Assembly: GCF_006569205.1 (NCBI RefSeq)
Contig: NZ_VIGD01000002.1
Location: 1 to 64,000 of the forward strand
Source of the DNA: Ureibacillus terrenus
GTDB lineage: Bacteria; Bacillota; Bacilli; Bacillales_A; Planococcaceae
Direction: 5' to 3'
DNA length: 64,000 nt
Positions 33,634-41,605 of the stretch are shown here, piece by piece; the first letter of the stretch is position 1; each line of letters opens with the position of its first letter. Below the pieces are notes generated by a model. The model did no database searches. It was not told the DNA's origin and worked only from the letters and a program-made list of their open reading frames with translations. A program made the position numbers and the translations under genes.

Positions 33634-34863
33634 TTATTTTGCCTCCTCTTCAAAAAGTCTGACGATTTCAATGATGACTTTTGCGGCAAGTTCCATTGTT
33701 TCCGCGGATACAAATTCAAACTTGCCGTGCATGTTTTCGCCCCCGGCAAAAATATTCGGCGTCGGCAACCCCATATAGGACAGCTGTGATCCGTCCGTTC
33801 CTCCTCGGATCGGCTCAATGACCGGTTGAATATTTAAATTTTCCATGGCCCGTTTGGCAATTTCGACAATTTCTTTCACCGGCTCAATCTTTTCGCGCAT
33901 GTTGTAATATTGGTCTTCCAATTCGACAACAATCGCGTTTTCGCCGTATTCTTCTTTGATCCGTTGTTCCACCATCCGGAAATATTCCTTTTTCGCCTCA
34001 AATTTGTTCCGGTCATGGTCGCGGATAATGTAGGAGAGGGTTGCTTCTTCTACCGTTCCATTGAAATTCATCAAGTGGATAAACCCTTCATATCCTTCCG
34101 TTTTTTCAGGCACGGCATCTTGCGGCATGTAATTATGGAATTTGATTGCCATTGTGATGGCATTGACCATTTTGCCTTTGGCGGATCCGGGATGGACGCT
34201 TACTCCGCGGGTTTTCACTTTCGCCAGAGCGGCATTGAAGCTTTCGTATTGCAGTTCCCCAAGAGGGCCGCCGTCCATCGTGTAGGCAAAATCGGCTCCA
34301 AATGCTTTCACGTCAAATTTATGGGGCCCCCGGCCGATTTCTTCATCAGGGGTAAAGGCCACCCGGATTTTTCCGTGCTTGATTTCAGGATGCTCCACTA
34401 AATATTCCATGGCGGTCATGATTTCCGCGATGCCCGCTTTGTCATCCGCCCCAAGAAGCGTCGTGCCGTCGGTCGTAATCAATGTTTGTCCCACATAATT
34501 TTTTAAATTTGGGAATTGCTTAGGAGACAGAACGACTTCCTCATTGAGTTGAATATCGCCGCCATCATAATTGTCGATGCGCTTTGGCCGGGCGTTCGCA
34601 CCCGTAAAGTCCGGGGAAGTATCGACATGGGCCAAAAAGCCGATGGTTGGCACTTGCTTGTCCGTGTTGGCAGGCAATGTGGCGAACAGATTCCCGTTTT
34701 GATCCAACGTGATTTCCGTCATTCCAATTTCAGCCAGTTCCTCTTTCAAAACATTCAGCAAGTCCCATTGCTTTTTTGTGGAAGGGGTGGAGGAGCTTTC
34801 CGGATCGGACTGGGTATCAATTTTGGCGTATCGAATCAATCGTTCAATCACTTTTTCTTTCAT
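33634..34863 (-). CDS. pepT: Peptidase T (tripeptide aminopeptidase)
   Basis: The 409-residue cytosolic enzyme matches PepT along its length. Zinc ligands and catalytic residues are visible in [13 protein letters not shown] (His, catalytic Asp), [14 protein letters not shown] (bridging Asp), [10 protein letters not shown] (catalytic and ligand Glu) and [44 protein letters not shown] (two adjoining stretches) near residue 350 is typical of the family. It removes the N-terminal residue of tripeptides. AAGGAGGCCTCG precedes the ATG. It is transcribed alone, with its own terminator. Confidence 0.95.
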   Translation of the reverse strand: MKEKVIERLIRYAKIDTQSDPESSSTPSTKKQWDLLNVLKEELAEIGMTEITLDQNGNLFATLPANTDKQVPTIGFLAHVDTSPDFTGANARPKRIDNYDGGDIQLNEEVVLSPKQFPNLKNYVGQTLITTDGTTLLGADDKAGIAEIMTAMEYLVEHPEIKHGKIRVAFTPDEEIGRGPHKFDVKAFGADFAYTMDGGPLGELQYESFNAALAKVKTRGVSVHPGSAKGKMVNAITMAIKFHNYMPQDAVPEKTEGYEGFIHLMNFNGTVEEATLSYIIRDHDRNKFEAKKEYFRMVEQRIKEEYGENAIVVELEDQYYNMREKIEPVKEIVEIAKRAMENLNIQPVIEPIRGGTDGSQLSYMGLPTPNIFAGGENMHGKFEFVSAETMELAAKVIIEIVRLFEEEAK

Positions 34864-35025
34864 GACGAGGCCTCCTTCAACTTTACTGCCCCCATTGTAT
34901 CATTTTTCCTTTTTTCTGATGAGGGAAATGCTGCGGAAATTGTAGAATATATCAAACTGTCTGCATTTTTCCATAAATCGATACAGGCCATTTTCGCTTC
35001 TGTCCCGGTTCATAGGCCGAAATTG

Positions 35026-35063
35026 CAAAAAAACCCTGGGAATTCCTGTTGGAAATCCAGGGG
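35026..35063 (-). terminator. Terminator downstream of the nitroreductase gene
   Basis: On the minus strand CCCTGGATTTCC pairs with GGAATTCCCAGGG around AACA, followed by TTTTTTTGC. A second hairpin (CCCCTATTAGG / CCTAATAGGGG, 35128-35163) lies nearer the nitroreductase stop. Otherwise I see nothing coding in the 34864-35190 gap. Confidence 0.8.
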
Positions 35064-35190
35064 AAGGCAAGGGATTGTATTGCATGTAAAAATGTTTTTG
35101 ATCAATCTTTTCCCTAAAAAGCTGTAACCCCTATTAGGGGAAATGAATCCGCCTAATAGGGGAAGAAACATTTTTAATAGACAACAAACT

Positions 35191-35925
35191 TTATTTCCAA
35201 GTGAATCCTTTGGAAGCCAAGAATTCTTTGATGAACGGACGGCGATGTTCCTTGAGGAAATCGGCCATTTGTTTCGTCCAGTTGGAAACTTTCTGATTGG
35301 AGCTTCTGGAAGCATAGTATTTTTCCATGATGGCATCGTATTCATCCAGAAGCGCGTCGTATTTATCGGCGTCATATTCGTTTTCATGCAAAATGGCTTT
35401 TACCGGAAGTCTAGGTTTTGTTTCGTTTCGTTTCGTCGGTTTGCCGACCGTCATCGCAAAGAGCGGGAAGACGTGATCAGGCAAATTGAATAGTTCGCTG
35501 ATTTCTTTCGGATTGTTTCTTGCTCCTCCGATATAACAGATGCCGTATCCTTCCGCTTCTGCGGCCACCACGAAGTTTTGCGCAAAAATTGCCGCATCGA
35601 CAACGCCGACCAACAAATTCTCCGCCGTATCTACAACGATGTCGACACCATGTTTTTTTCCGGCAGCTTCCAAACGTTTAAAATCGACGCAAAACAGCAA
35701 AGCGGCTCCTGCCGTTTGGAATTGGAATTCGTTTTTGGAAAGCTCTCCAAGTTTTTGCTTCTTTTCTTCATCCGTCACCAAAATGACGCTGTAAGCTTGC
35801 ACAAAATGGGAAGAAGCGGCCATTTGCGCCGTTTGGATCAAGTCGATGATTTTTTCTTTCGGAATTTCTTCACCTGTATATTTCCGGACTGAAGTATGGC
35901 TGCGCAACAATTCTTTTACGCTCAA
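35191..35925 (-). CDS. nfsA: NfsA-family NADPH-dependent FMN nitroreductase
   Basis: The 244-residue protein has the NfsA/FRP layout: LLRSHTSVRKYTGEEIP at the N-terminus (FMN phosphate contacts), AASSHFVQAYSVILVTD near residue 37, AEAEGYGICYIGGARNNPKEISELF near 120 and the C-terminal extension after GKPTKRNETKPRLP. These cytosolic flavoproteins reduce nitro compounds, quinones or flavins with NADPH. Because the flavin monooxygenase cluster lacks a reductase, this enzyme could in principle supply FMNH2, but it is 20 kb away and nothing links the two. AAAGGGGTGTAAAA precedes the ATG. Confidence 0.88.
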   Translation of the reverse strand: MSVKELLRSHTSVRKYTGEEIPKEKIIDLIQTAQMAASSHFVQAYSVILVTDEEKKQKLGELSKNEFQFQTAGAALLFCVDFKRLEAAGKKHGVDIVVDTAENLLVGVVDAAIFAQNFVVAAEAEGYGICYIGGARNNPKEISELFNLPDHVFPLFAMTVGKPTKRNETKPRLPVKAILHENEYDADKYDALLDEYDAIMEKYYASRSSNQKVSNWTKQMADFLKEHRRPFIKEFLASKGFTWK

Positions 35926-36240
35926 TTTTTACACCCCTTTTATGTACTGGTTTTCATTGAGAAACCGCTTGATTAAGCGGCGTTTTTCTCCTTAAGGCTA
36001 TCATATTATATTCTATTAAAAATGGCAAAAATTTGAATTATTAATGGTGGTGATGAAGATGAATCCAAAACGGCGGGGTCAGGATGGAAAATATTATTTG
36101 GCTTTATTTTACCAAGAAAGAGGGCGGCTGCATTTTCCGGTCATTGAATAATTCTTGAACTTATGAGATGCATGGATTTCTCAAAGATGAAAATCCTATA
36201 TTGAAATAATAAATTTGGTATGCCGGAAGCGGGGGTATAT
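35926..36240. other. Intergenic region between divergent nfsA and amidohydrolase genes
   Basis: A hairpin CCGCTTGATTAAGCGG (35964-35979) followed by CGTTTTT lies in the nfsA leader. A 32-codon frame from ATG 36053 (MKMNPKRRGQDGKYYLALFY...) has only a weak GGTGGTG ribosome site and I do not call it a gene. Nothing else is recognised. Confidence 0.4.
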
Positions 36241-37899
36241 ATGAAAAGATACATCTTCGCTATCCTCTCCATAGCATTGTTGGCAACCGTCCCCTTTAGG
36301 ACGGCCGCTGATCATGAAATTGTCCAGGCGGATTTGGTAATTGAAAATATAAGAGTTTTCACTGCCGATAAGGCCGATGAGAAAGTGGAAGCGATTGCGG
36401 TGAAAAAAGGGAAGTTCGTTTATGTGGGGGACCGGGATGGCGTGCAGGCATTTAAAGGGCCAAAAACAAAAGTGCTGCTTTTGGACGGCCAGTTGCTTTT
36501 GCCTGGATTTATTGACGGCCACAACTATGCCTATTTAAAGGCGGACGAATTGTTTTCGCTGGACTTAAGCGAGTATTCAACCTTTGAGCAATATAAAAAG
36601 GCCATTTTATCGTATCGGGCGAAACATCCCCGGTTGAAGCAAGTGCGTGCGTTCGGCTGGAATCAAGATGTAACGGCGGAAGCAAGCCACAAGAGTGGGC
36701 AAACGCCAAGGAAACTGATTGATCAGCTTGTACCAGATATCCCTTTTATCGCATTTTCGAATGACCGGGATGAATTGTGGGTCAATTCCAAAGCATTGGA
36801 ATTTTCCGTTCTAAATAAAAATGCGGATAGAGCGGAAGAAATCAACAGGACAGAAACGGGCGAGGCATCGGGAATCGTCCGCGGGAAAGCCATGGACATA
36901 GTGGTCCAAGCTTTGCCGCAGCCGGACTTTACGGTAGAACAATATAAAAAAGCGCTGCGGGCATTCCAGAAAGAAGCGGCCGCCAATGGTATTACAGCCG
37001 CATTCGTCCCCTTCCGATACAACTCGGAAAATTTGTTGCAAGCCTTTGACGAGCTGGATCGGGAAAATCAATTGACCCTAACGTACGAGTTGGGGTTGTA
37101 TGTGGATCCGGACAAGGGGCCGGAACAGATCGAAATATTAAAAAAGTGGAGGGAAACCTATCAAGGGAGACATTACAGTATCCAAACGGCAAAGATTTAT
37201 AGTACGCGAAATGCCTTTGAAGAAAGTTTTGCCTGGGACGAAGACAAGTTCCGAAACGTGTTGGAGCTGTTGGAGCGGGAGGGATTCCGGATTCATGTGC
37301 AGGCAATGGGCGGATTGGATGAAATTTTTGAAGGGTTTGAATACATCAGGGCGCGAAACGGGAAAAGCAATTTTCGGCACACGGTTTCCCATATGTCTTT
37401 TGTTACCAGGGAGGATTTGGCGGCATTCAGGAAACTTCGACTCATTCCATCCGTAAAACCCTCCGCCTTGTATGACACAATGGGTGTCAACGAAGAGGCG
37501 GAAGCATTAAAGAATTTAAACCGGATGAAGAGTTATTTTGCAAGGGGATTGCCGGTTTCATCCTCAAGCGATTATCCTTTTGGCCCGATGAATCCGCTGT
37601 ATGGAATTGAAACGGGAATCACAAGGCTTCATCCGGAAGACGGCAATGACTTAAAACCTTTATGGCCAAAAGAAAAGGCCACATTGAGGCAAATGCTTCG
37701 AAGCTATACGGTCTATGCGGCAAGGCAAATCGGAAAGGAAGAATTGATCGGAAAAATCCAGATAGGCAAACAAGCGGACTTTGTGATATTGGACAAAAAT
37801 TTATTTAATATAGCTCCAAGTGAAATTAGCGAAGCGAAAGTCGTTTTAACATATTTCAAAGGGAAAGAGGTATATCGTGATGGAGCACAAATTGATTAA
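36241..37899 (+). CDS. Secreted YtcJ-like amidohydrolase with altered metal site
   Basis: The 552-residue protein is taken from ATG 36241 after GCGGGGG. Residues 1-25 form a signal peptide (MKRYIFAILSIALLAT...TAA). It has the amidohydrolase 3 / YtcJ layout: ADLVIENIRVFTADK, LLPGFIDGHNYAYLKAD, FRHTVSHMSFVTRED, and SSSSDYPFGPMNPLYGIETGI, ending with ADFVILDKN. In active relatives the first site reads DGHxH; here it is GHNY, so the second histidine is tyrosine, and the HAIGD-like motif has become HVQAMGG. A catalytic function is therefore doubtful or changed. It is monocistronic. Confidence 0.75.
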   Translation: MKRYIFAILSIALLATVPFRTAADHEIVQADLVIENIRVFTADKADEKVEAIAVKKGKFVYVGDRDGVQAFKGPKTKVLLLDGQLLLPGFIDGHNYAYLKADELFSLDLSEYSTFEQYKKAILSYRAKHPRLKQVRAFGWNQDVTAEASHKSGQTPRKLIDQLVPDIPFIAFSNDRDELWVNSKALEFSVLNKNADRAEEINRTETGEASGIVRGKAMDIVVQALPQPDFTVEQYKKALRAFQKEAAANGITAAFVPFRYNSENLLQAFDELDRENQLTLTYELGLYVDPDKGPEQIEILKKWRETYQGRHYSIQTAKIYSTRNAFEESFAWDEDKFRNVLELLEREGFRIHVQAMGGLDEIFEGFEYIRARNGKSNFRHTVSHMSFVTREDLAAFRKLRLIPSVKPSALYDTMGVNEEAEALKNLNRMKSYFARGLPVSSSSDYPFGPMNPLYGIETGITRLHPEDGNDLKPLWPKEKATLRQMLRSYTVYAARQIGKEELIGKIQIGKQADFVILDKNLFNIAPSEISEAKVVLTYFKGKEVYRDGAQID

Positions 37900-37903
37900 A
37901 GCA

Positions 37904-37954
37904 AAGAATCTCCGCAGGTGCGAACGAAAAACACCTTTGGAAGATTCTTTTTTA
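37904..37954 (+). terminator. Bidirectional terminator between amidohydrolase and plsY
   Basis: AAGAATCTCC and GGAAGATTCTT, with an inner AGGTG/CACCT pair, form a long stem followed by TTTTT. It sits between convergent genes. Confidence 0.85.
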
Positions 37955-38596
37955 TGAACCGTTGGAGTTCCGCTTTTTGAAAGCTGAGCGGATTGTAGGT
38001 TCTGTGCCGTCTTTCAGCCGTTGAATATTTTCCGAATGTAAAATCAATGCAATCACAAACAGGAAAGCCAAAATGACGAACGGCCAAATGGAAGGCTCAA
38101 ACAACAAAGCGGAAAGGGCAAAAACAAGATATAAAACGAGCACGCCGTAAAGCAAATAATTGGTGATGAAAGAGACAAGGACAAGGGCAAGCACCGAAAG
38201 GAGTCCAAACTTCCAATTGATTGCAAGGAAAATGCCGATGAGGGAAGCTGTTCCTTTTCCGCCCCGGAATTTCATATGAATGGGAAAATTATGGCCGAGA
38301 ATCACTGCCGCACCTGTCAAATAAAGCAAAATTGAAATTTGTTCCGTCCCAAAGGAAGTGTAGTGGGTTAAAAGATGCCTCGCCAGCAGAACGGCCAAAA
38401 CCCCTTTTCCAATATCAACAAGCCCGACAAGGATTCCGTATTTCCATCCAAGGGTAAGGGTGGCGTTGGAAGCTCCTGCATTGCCGTATCCGCTTTCTTT
38501 CAGATTCACGCCGGAAAGATATTGGGCAAAATTGGATCCATGGATGCATCCGATGAAGTATCCGGACACAAGACAGCCGATCAATGCATTAATCAT
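37952..38596 (-). CDS. plsY: Glycerol-3-phosphate acyltransferase PlsY
   Basis: The 214-residue integral membrane enzyme is started at ATG 38596 (MINALIGCLVSGYFIGC), with GGAG ten bases upstream; a frame extension to 38647 is unlikely. It has the PlsY motifs: ESGYGNAGASNATLTLG near residue 33 (usually GSGNxGATN), VILGHNFPIHMKFRGGKGTAS near 98 and SILHSENIQRL-like ALILHSENIQRLKDGTE at the end. PlsY transfers acyl from acyl phosphate to glycerol-3-phosphate in the first step of phospholipid synthesis. The first motif reads SGYGNAGASN, a mild variant, so it could be a second PlsY-like paralogue. Confidence 0.85.
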   Translation of the reverse strand: MINALIGCLVSGYFIGCIHGSNFAQYLSGVNLKESGYGNAGASNATLTLGWKYGILVGLVDIGKGVLAVLLARHLLTHYTSFGTEQISILLYLTGAAVILGHNFPIHMKFRGGKGTASLIGIFLAINWKFGLLSVLALVLVSFITNYLLYGVLVLYLVFALSALLFEPSIWPFVILAFLFVIALILHSENIQRLKDGTEPTIRSAFKKRNSNGS

Positions 38597-38683
38597 CTTA
38601 GTTGGGCTCCTTTTATAGAAAAATCGGTTTTCATCTATTATACTCAACTAAATGAAAAATAGTTTAAAAATTTTAAAAAATAG

Positions 38684-38712
38684 TTGACAGAGTACCATAC
38701 TATGTTTTATAG
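38684..38712 (+). promoter_or_regulatory. Sigma-A promoter of the metY leader
   Basis: TTGACA (38684-38689) and TTATAG (38707-38712) are separated by 17 bases. The start would lie about 25 bases before the SAM riboswitch. Confidence 0.6.
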
Positions 38713-38742
38713 TTATTCCAACGATGGAAAATTAAATCATGA

Positions 38743-38846
38743 CTCTTATCAAGAGAGGCGGAGGGAATAGGCCCAAAGATGCCCGGCAACCTGCAAGAAA
38801 TTGCAAAGGTGCTAAATCCTACAGACTTATGTCTGAAAGATAAGAG
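38743..38846 (+). promoter_or_regulatory. SAM-I riboswitch (S box)
   Basis: The leader has the S-box sequence: P1 arms CTCTTATC (38743-38750) and GATAAGAG (38839-38846), AGAGGCGGAGGGA, GCCCAAAGATGCCCGGCAACC and AAAGGTGCTAAATCC. It binds S-adenosylmethionine. The P1 3' strand with the following GAGG can pair with CCCTCTTCTTAT of the terminator at 38868, providing the antiterminator when SAM is low. It controls metY. Confidence 0.96.
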
Positions 38847-38867
38847 GAGGAAATGTACGTGTACAGC

Positions 38868-38900
38868 GCCCTCTTCTTATGCGAAGAGGGCTTTTGTTTT
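38868..38900 (+). terminator. SAM-controlled attenuator
   Basis: GCCCTCTTC pairs with GAAGAGGGC around TTATGC, followed by TTTTGTTTT. It stops transcription before metY when the S box binds SAM. Confidence 0.9.
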
Positions 38901-38956
38901 ATCTTCTGTGCCTTCTCGAACGATTTCCATCAAATCTACATTTAGGAGGAAATATC

Positions 38957-40255
38957 ATGTCCGAATTCAAGCCTGAAACATTGTTACTTCACGGAGGTCA
39001 GCAACCTGATCCTGTTACAGGTGCAATCGCAGTTCCAATCTATCGCACAACGGCTTATGCTTTCAAAAACACGGAACATGCACGCAGACTATTCGCTCTT
39101 GAAGAGCCGGGGAATATTTATTCCCGCATCATGAACCCGACAGTCGATGTGTTTGAAAAACGTGTGGCATTGCTAGAAGGTGGCTCTGCAGCTGTTGCTC
39201 TATCTTCCGGTCAGGCGGCAGTTGCCTTCTCCATTTTAAATATCGCCAATGCGGGAGATGAAATTGTCTCTGCTGGATCATTGTATGGCGGAACATATAA
39301 CTTATTTGCTAACACATTACCTCGTTGGGGCATTACAACAACATTTGTAGATGAAAGAGATCCGGAAAACTTCCGCAAAGCAATTACGGACAAAACAAAA
39401 GCAATCTATGCAGAAGTAGTAGGAAATCCTAGCTTAAATATTTTAGATATTGAAGCAGTAGCAGCAATTGCCCATGAACATGGCATTCCATTAATCATCG
39501 ACAATACGTTCCCATCACCATATGGATGCAATCCAATTGATTTTGGAGCAGATGTTGTTATCCATTCAGCAACAAAATGGATTGGCGGCCACGGTACAAC
39601 AATCGGTGGCGTTGTGGTAGATGCAGGAAAATTCGACTGGACACAAGGTCGATTCCCTGGTTTCACAGAGCCTGACCACACTTATCACGGCATCCGTTAC
39701 GGCATCGATACAGCAGGCGCAGCTTTTGCAACAAAATTGCGCGTTCAATTATTGCGCGACTTGGGTCCAACTTTAGGTCCAGATGCGGCGTTCAGCTTCC
39801 TTCAAGGATTGGAAACTCTTCACCTCCGCTATCCAAGACATAGTGAAAATGCGGAAAAAGTAGTGGCGTTTTTGAAAAACCACCCATACGTGGAATACGT
39901 GAATTATCCTGGAGATGAATCATTCCCATCTCACAACCTTGCGAAAAAATATTTGAAAAACGGCTACGGTTCAATGGTGACATTTGGAATCAAAGGCGGA
40001 CGCGATGCAGGCCGTGTAGTGATTGACAATGTGAAATTGTTCTCTCACGTGGCAAACGTCGGAGATGCAAGATCTTTGATCATTCATCCGGCTTCAACTA
40101 CTCACCAACAATTGTCTCCTGAAGAATTGAAAATCGCCGGTGTAGGAGAAGAGCTCATCCGCTTATCCATCGGTTTGGAAAATGCTGATGACATTATCGC
40201 AGATTTAGACCAAGCTTTGGCAAAAGCCGCAGCAGAATTTGGCGTAAAAGCTTAA
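38957..40255 (+). CDS. metY: O-acetylhomoserine sulfhydrylase (MetY)
   Basis: The 432-residue PLP enzyme starts at ATG 38957 after AGGAGG (38944-38949). It matches MetY-type Cys/Met metabolism enzymes: ETLLLHGGQQPDPVTGA at the N-terminus, SRIMNPTVDVFEKRVALLEGG, IIDNTFPSPYGCNPIDFGADVV, and the PLP-lysine in HSATKWIGGHGT. It makes homocysteine from O-acetylhomoserine and sulfide (or methionine from methanethiol). The SAM riboswitch upstream fits. Its substrate pathway links to the homoserine dehydrogenase encoded 1.4 kb downstream, and sulfide could come from organosulfur cleavage elsewhere in the window. Confidence 0.95.
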   Translation: MSEFKPETLLLHGGQQPDPVTGAIAVPIYRTTAYAFKNTEHARRLFALEEPGNIYSRIMNPTVDVFEKRVALLEGGSAAVALSSGQAAVAFSILNIANAGDEIVSAGSLYGGTYNLFANTLPRWGITTTFVDERDPENFRKAITDKTKAIYAEVVGNPSLNILDIEAVAAIAHEHGIPLIIDNTFPSPYGCNPIDFGADVVIHSATKWIGGHGTTIGGVVVDAGKFDWTQGRFPGFTEPDHTYHGIRYGIDTAGAAFATKLRVQLLRDLGPTLGPDAAFSFLQGLETLHLRYPRHSENAEKVVAFLKNHPYVEYVNYPGDESFPSHNLAKKYLKNGYGSMVTFGIKGGRDAGRVVIDNVKLFSHVANVGDARSLIIHPASTTHQQLSPEELKIAGVGEELIRLSIGLENADDIIADLDQALAKAAAEFGVKA

Positions 40256-40419
40256 AGGATCATTTATCGCTCCCTCTCTTTGCATAGATGGAACAATATT
40301 CATTTGAAAAAAAGCTGTCCTGTTTTATTCAGGCAACGGAGCTCTTTCTCAGCAGATGAAAGACGGAGGGTTCCCGGCTCATTTGTCGCATGGAACCGAA
40401 ATGGATATCGCGAGAAAAG

Positions 40420-40590
40420 CTGCCCATTTTCAGTGAATAGCCTGATTCCGGATTGCCGCCCATTCGCGGCATTCCGGAAGCCAACATCAAAAGCCGAAAG
40501 CCGCCCATTCGCGGCCGATTAAGAAAGACAAGATTATAAAGTTGCCCATTTGCAACGATTGAAAGATCAATGGTGCTGCCCATCCGCAGC
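40420..40590. repeat. Array of five covarying mini-palindromes with a CCCAT core
   Basis: Five 14-16-base elements start at 40420, 40455, 40500, 40541 and 40575: CTGCCCATTTTCAG, GCCGCCCATTCGCGGC, the same again, GTTGCCCATTTGCAAC and GCTGCCCATCCGCAGC. The core GCCCAT is kept, while the arms change in complementary ways (GCC/GGC, GTT/AAC, GCT/AGC). Spacing is 34-45 bases with unrelated sequence between. This suggests either a family of mobile mini-hairpins or a structured RNA/DNA-binding region. Confidence 0.7.
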
Positions 40591-40888
40591 TTCTCAGTTC
40601 TAATATAATAAGCGACGCCCCTTAATTGCCGGAAACATCGAACATCCGATCACTTTGCTTTATGATTGGTGGGAGCTGTATTCCCATTTGAATACAAATT
40701 CCATCCATTAAAGTGCTGACCTGTCATTTGGAAGAGATGATTGTTTTCATAGAATGACACCCCATCCTTTTTATATATACAAAACCTAGTAATTTAATTA
40801 GATTACTTGATATTTAAAGCGGAATCGTGTATATTATGAATAAGAGAATGATTTAATTCCATCGTTTTGATGATCCCCCCTATACTAT

Positions 40889-40917
40889 AAGGAAAGCCTT
40901 TTACGGGCTTTCCTCCT
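40889..40917 (+). promoter_or_regulatory. 5'-UTR hairpin upstream of the 40942 gene
   Basis: GGAAAGCC (40891-40898) pairs with GGCTTTCC (40906-40913) around TTTTACG, extended by AAGG/CCTT-like flanks. If TATACT at 40881 is the -10 box, the hairpin forms the very 5' end of the mRNA, just before the AAAGGAG ribosome site, and could stabilise the message or be bound by a regulator. No T run follows. Confidence 0.45.
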
Positions 40918-40941
40918 TAACATATAAAGGAGCTGGTTCTC

Positions 40942-41331
40942 ATGAAAAAGGTCTACAGCGCCCAAAATTTTGCGGCTTATATCATATATGAGTTAAACGA
41001 AACGAATACTTTTGTGAATGCAAAAGCGCTGCAGCATTTGCTGGCTGTGGTGAAGCAGCGCTGGGAAAGCGTTTTTGGATATAGTCCGTATAGAGAGAAA
41101 ACGTATTCTTTATTGACGCACGGATATGTCGTGAAAGAAGTGCATGATGAATATAAAGAATATGGAGAGCGACTGATTACAGAGCCTGCAAAAGAATGGT
41201 ACCTCAAATATGGAGATTTTCAATTGATCCGAAGACCTTATGCAGTTCCTGCCTTTTCAACGGAAGAAGAACAATTGATGAGAAAAATTTTAAATCAATA
41301 TAGAAACGGATTATGGATGAATGCATCATAA
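40942..41331 (+). CDS. Conserved-looking 129-residue protein, unknown function
   Basis: The protein starts at ATG 40942 after AAAGGAGCTGG, so translation is credible. It begins KKVYSAQNFAAYIIYELNETNTFVNAKALQHLL, which loosely resembles the N-terminus of Panacea/GepA-like (DUF4065) antitoxin-type proteins, but the similarity is weak and I do not assign it. It is predicted to be soluble and mostly helical with no cysteine. The gene stands alone with a 5'-UTR hairpin and its own terminator. Confidence 0.6.
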   Translation: MKKVYSAQNFAAYIIYELNETNTFVNAKALQHLLAVVKQRWESVFGYSPYREKTYSLLTHGYVVKEVHDEYKEYGERLITEPAKEWYLKYGDFQLIRRPYAVPAFSTEEEQLMRKILNQYRNGLWMNAS

Positions 41332-41344
41332 GCAAGTGACTGGT

Positions 41345-41371
41345 CAGTACAAAAAGTACTGGCTTTTTTTT
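41345..41371 (+). terminator. Terminator after the 129-residue protein gene
   Basis: CAGTAC pairs with GTACTG around AAAAA, followed by GCTTTTTTTT. Confidence 0.8.
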
Positions 41372-41605
41372 ATTACAAAAATAATGAATTTTGCTATATT
41401 ATTATAATTGCATGACCTTCTGAAGAAAACAAATGTCCATCTTGGGTAGAATTCCCTTGTGTTCCTACGAAATATACGTTAAAATTTCTGTATGTTTCAA
41501 AAATTATTGATTTTTTCATCTGCTGAAAAGAGCGTTTGTGTACGATACACTCGCTGACCAAAATAGCGAAATTTTGATTGAAAGAAAGATGGAGGCGAAA
41601 AGATA

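Larger units (their letters stand above)
40256..40941. other. Long intergenic region between metY and the next gene
   Basis: This 686-base stretch holds the array of five mini-hairpins (40420-40590), then AT-rich sequence with a possible promoter (-10 TATACT at 40881-40886) and a hairpin at 40889-40917. Reading frames here on either strand are made mostly of the repeats and lack ribosome sites. No terminator was recognised right after metY. Confidence 0.6.

Noticed and set aside
32826..33818. N-terminal extension of the FhuF-like protein
   Set aside because: The extra codons cross the pepT terminator and the end of pepT; the family-like sequence and ribosome site begin at 33524.
36053..36151. 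32-codon frame upstream of the secreted amidohydrolase
   Set aside because: The ribosome site is weak and the peptide has no recognisable feature; chance is the simpler explanation.
40280..40583. Reading frames with RMGG-type repeats on either strand downstream of metY
   Set aside because: The repeats in the peptide come from the DNA mini-palindromes; there is no ribosome site and both strands are open by chance.
40420..40590. CRISPR-like interpretation of the five short repeats
   Set aside because: Repeats are only 14-16 bp, their arms vary, spacers are irregular, and no cas genes are present.
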